Assembly (NCBI GenBank): GCA_934538895.1
Contig: CAKTCH010000095.1
Coordinates: 1 to 6,280 of the forward strand
Origin: an uncultured Alphaproteobacteria bacterium
Lineage (GTDB): Bacteria; Pseudomonadota; Alphaproteobacteria; Micavibrionales; Micavibrionaceae
DNA length: 6,280 bases
Direction of reading: 5' to 3'
Each line of letters begins with the position of its first letter. Position 1 is the first letter of the stretch. This document shows positions 5,846 through 6,280 of this stretch, in pieces. The translations under genes were made by a program, and so were the position numbers. Under the pieces are notes generated by a model that saw only the letters and a program-made list of their open reading frames with translations, did no database searches and was not told the DNA's origin.

Positions 5846-5851
5846 AACTCC
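5846..5851 (-). promoter_or_regulatory. Shine-Dalgarno sequence of the methyltransferase gene
   Basis: On the minus strand GGAG followed by TT directly precedes two successive ATG codons (5845 and 5842). Spacing is 2 nt to the first and 5 nt to the second, which favours 5842. It also argues against the longer frame that would run through the palindromic repeat. Confidence 0.6.
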
Positions 5852-5861
5852 GGAATAATAT

Positions 5862-5928
5862 CCCCTCACCCTCCGCACCTCACGGTACTCATCCCTCTCC
5901 CCCACGGGGAGAGGGCTGGGGTGAGGGG
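5862..5928. repeat. G/C-rich palindromic repeat, copy 3 (full length, intergenic)
   Basis: This copy has the same orientation and layout as copy 1. Outer arms are CCCCTCACCC (5862-5871) and GGGTGAGGGG (5919-5928). The inner hairpin is CCCTCTCCCC/GGGGAGAGGG (5893-5902 and 5906-5915) with a CAC loop. The small GCACC hairpin of copy 1 has degenerated here. It lies between the stop of the upstream partial gene and the methyltransferase Shine-Dalgarno. It would therefore fold in the leader or intercistronic RNA and could affect stability or read-through. Confidence 0.93.
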
Positions 5929-5936
5929 AATAACAA

Positions 5937-6280
5937 TTAGCAATGCACGGAAGACAGATTACCGTTCTGCAGATCAATCTGCGTCTTCATGCTAACGCTC
6001 ATCGAAGCACGATCAGGCGCCATAACAGGATAATGGCAATTGAAGCTTTCGATCGCCACACCAAAACGTTTTTCAAGGATCATGCGCGGAATGGTGTTGC
6101 CGCAAAGGCGCTGGCAATCCTTGATCGTCGCTTCCGTGTGGCCTTCAAGACCTATAACGGTGCGGCTCTCGCCTTTGGCCTTGTCGGCCAGATCCTTGAG
6201 GAAATTCATGCCCGCGGGCAGTTCGTTCCAGAACGCCAGCCATAACGCTTCTTCACGCTGGTTGTCGTTCGCTGTTTCGT
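5937..6280 (-). CDS. Unrecognised protein, C-terminal part (5' end outside window)
   Basis: The minus-strand frame is open from the right edge to a TAA at 5937-5939 and gives at least 113 C-terminal residues. I do not recognise a family. The visible part begins with a hydrophobic/aromatic stretch (ALWLAFWNELPAG). A charged region with FLKDLADKAKGE, a segment with two Cys (DCQRLCGNTIPRMILEKRFG) and a polar tail ending NGNLSSVHC follow. No signal peptide, membrane helix or catalytic motif can be assigned. An ATG at 6209 lies within the frame, but the frame stays coding-like upstream of it, so I treat the gene as cut by the window edge. It is transcribed towards the methyltransferase and zur genes, with copy 3 of the palindromic repeat in the gap. 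Confidence 0.6.
   Translation of the reverse strand, partial: ETANDNQREEALWLAFWNELPAGMNFLKDLADKAKGESRTVIGLEGHTEATIKDCQRLCGNTIPRMILEKRFGVAIESFNCHYPVMAPDRASMSVSMKTQIDLQNGNLSSVHC

Noticed and set aside
5846..5977. N-terminal extension of the methyltransferase to 5977
   Set aside because: The extra 45 residues translate the palindromic repeat and its flanks, while a Shine-Dalgarno lies directly before ATG 5842/5845.
5943..6245. Plus-strand 100-codon frame at the right end
   Set aside because: It mirrors the minus-strand frame that is open to the window edge. It has no recognisable motif, although the minus-strand gene is also unidentified, so the choice rests on strand continuity with its neighbours.

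Overview
The window comes from a moderately GC-rich bacterium, most likely an alphaproteobacterium. The main clues are the divergent priA / small-transaldolase pair, the Zur-type regulator, and dispersed G/C-rich palindromic repeats of a kind common in that class. I cannot name a genus. Coding density is very high: no gene-free stretch exceeds about 120 bp.

Layout from left to right. Positions 1-189 hold the 3' end of a gene on the + strand, followed at 307-1107 by a complete tandem paralogue of it. Both resemble the uncharacterised DUF1826 family. The complete copy converges on priA (minus strand, about 1100-3793) and the two stop codons overlap. A transaldolase gene (3913-4569, +) diverges from priA and converges on a minus-strand group. 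In transcription order that group is an unrecognised partial gene (5937-6280), a class I SAM-dependent methyltransferase (5009-5842) and zur (4594-5049). The methyltransferase and zur reading frames overlap by 41 bp.

The outstanding feature lies inside priA. About 152 codons (roughly 2915-3377) absent from ordinary PriA proteins interrupt the winged-helix region. They encode an apparently intact DUF559 (Vsr-like PD-(D/E)xK) endonuclease domain. This domain is flanked by two copies, in opposite orientation, of a G/C-rich palindromic repeat. The priA frame stays open through repeat, nuclease and repeat. A third copy of the repeat sits at 5862-5928 in front of the methyltransferase gene. The arrangement looks like a small nuclease-carrying palindromic element that has invaded an essential or near-essential replication-restart gene without breaking it.

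Functionally, the genes cover replication restart (PriA), the non-oxidative pentose phosphate pathway (transaldolase) and zinc-responsive repression (Zur). There is also an unassigned small-molecule-type methyltransferase and a duplicated DUF1826-like protein with a possible metal-binding HxD...H pattern.
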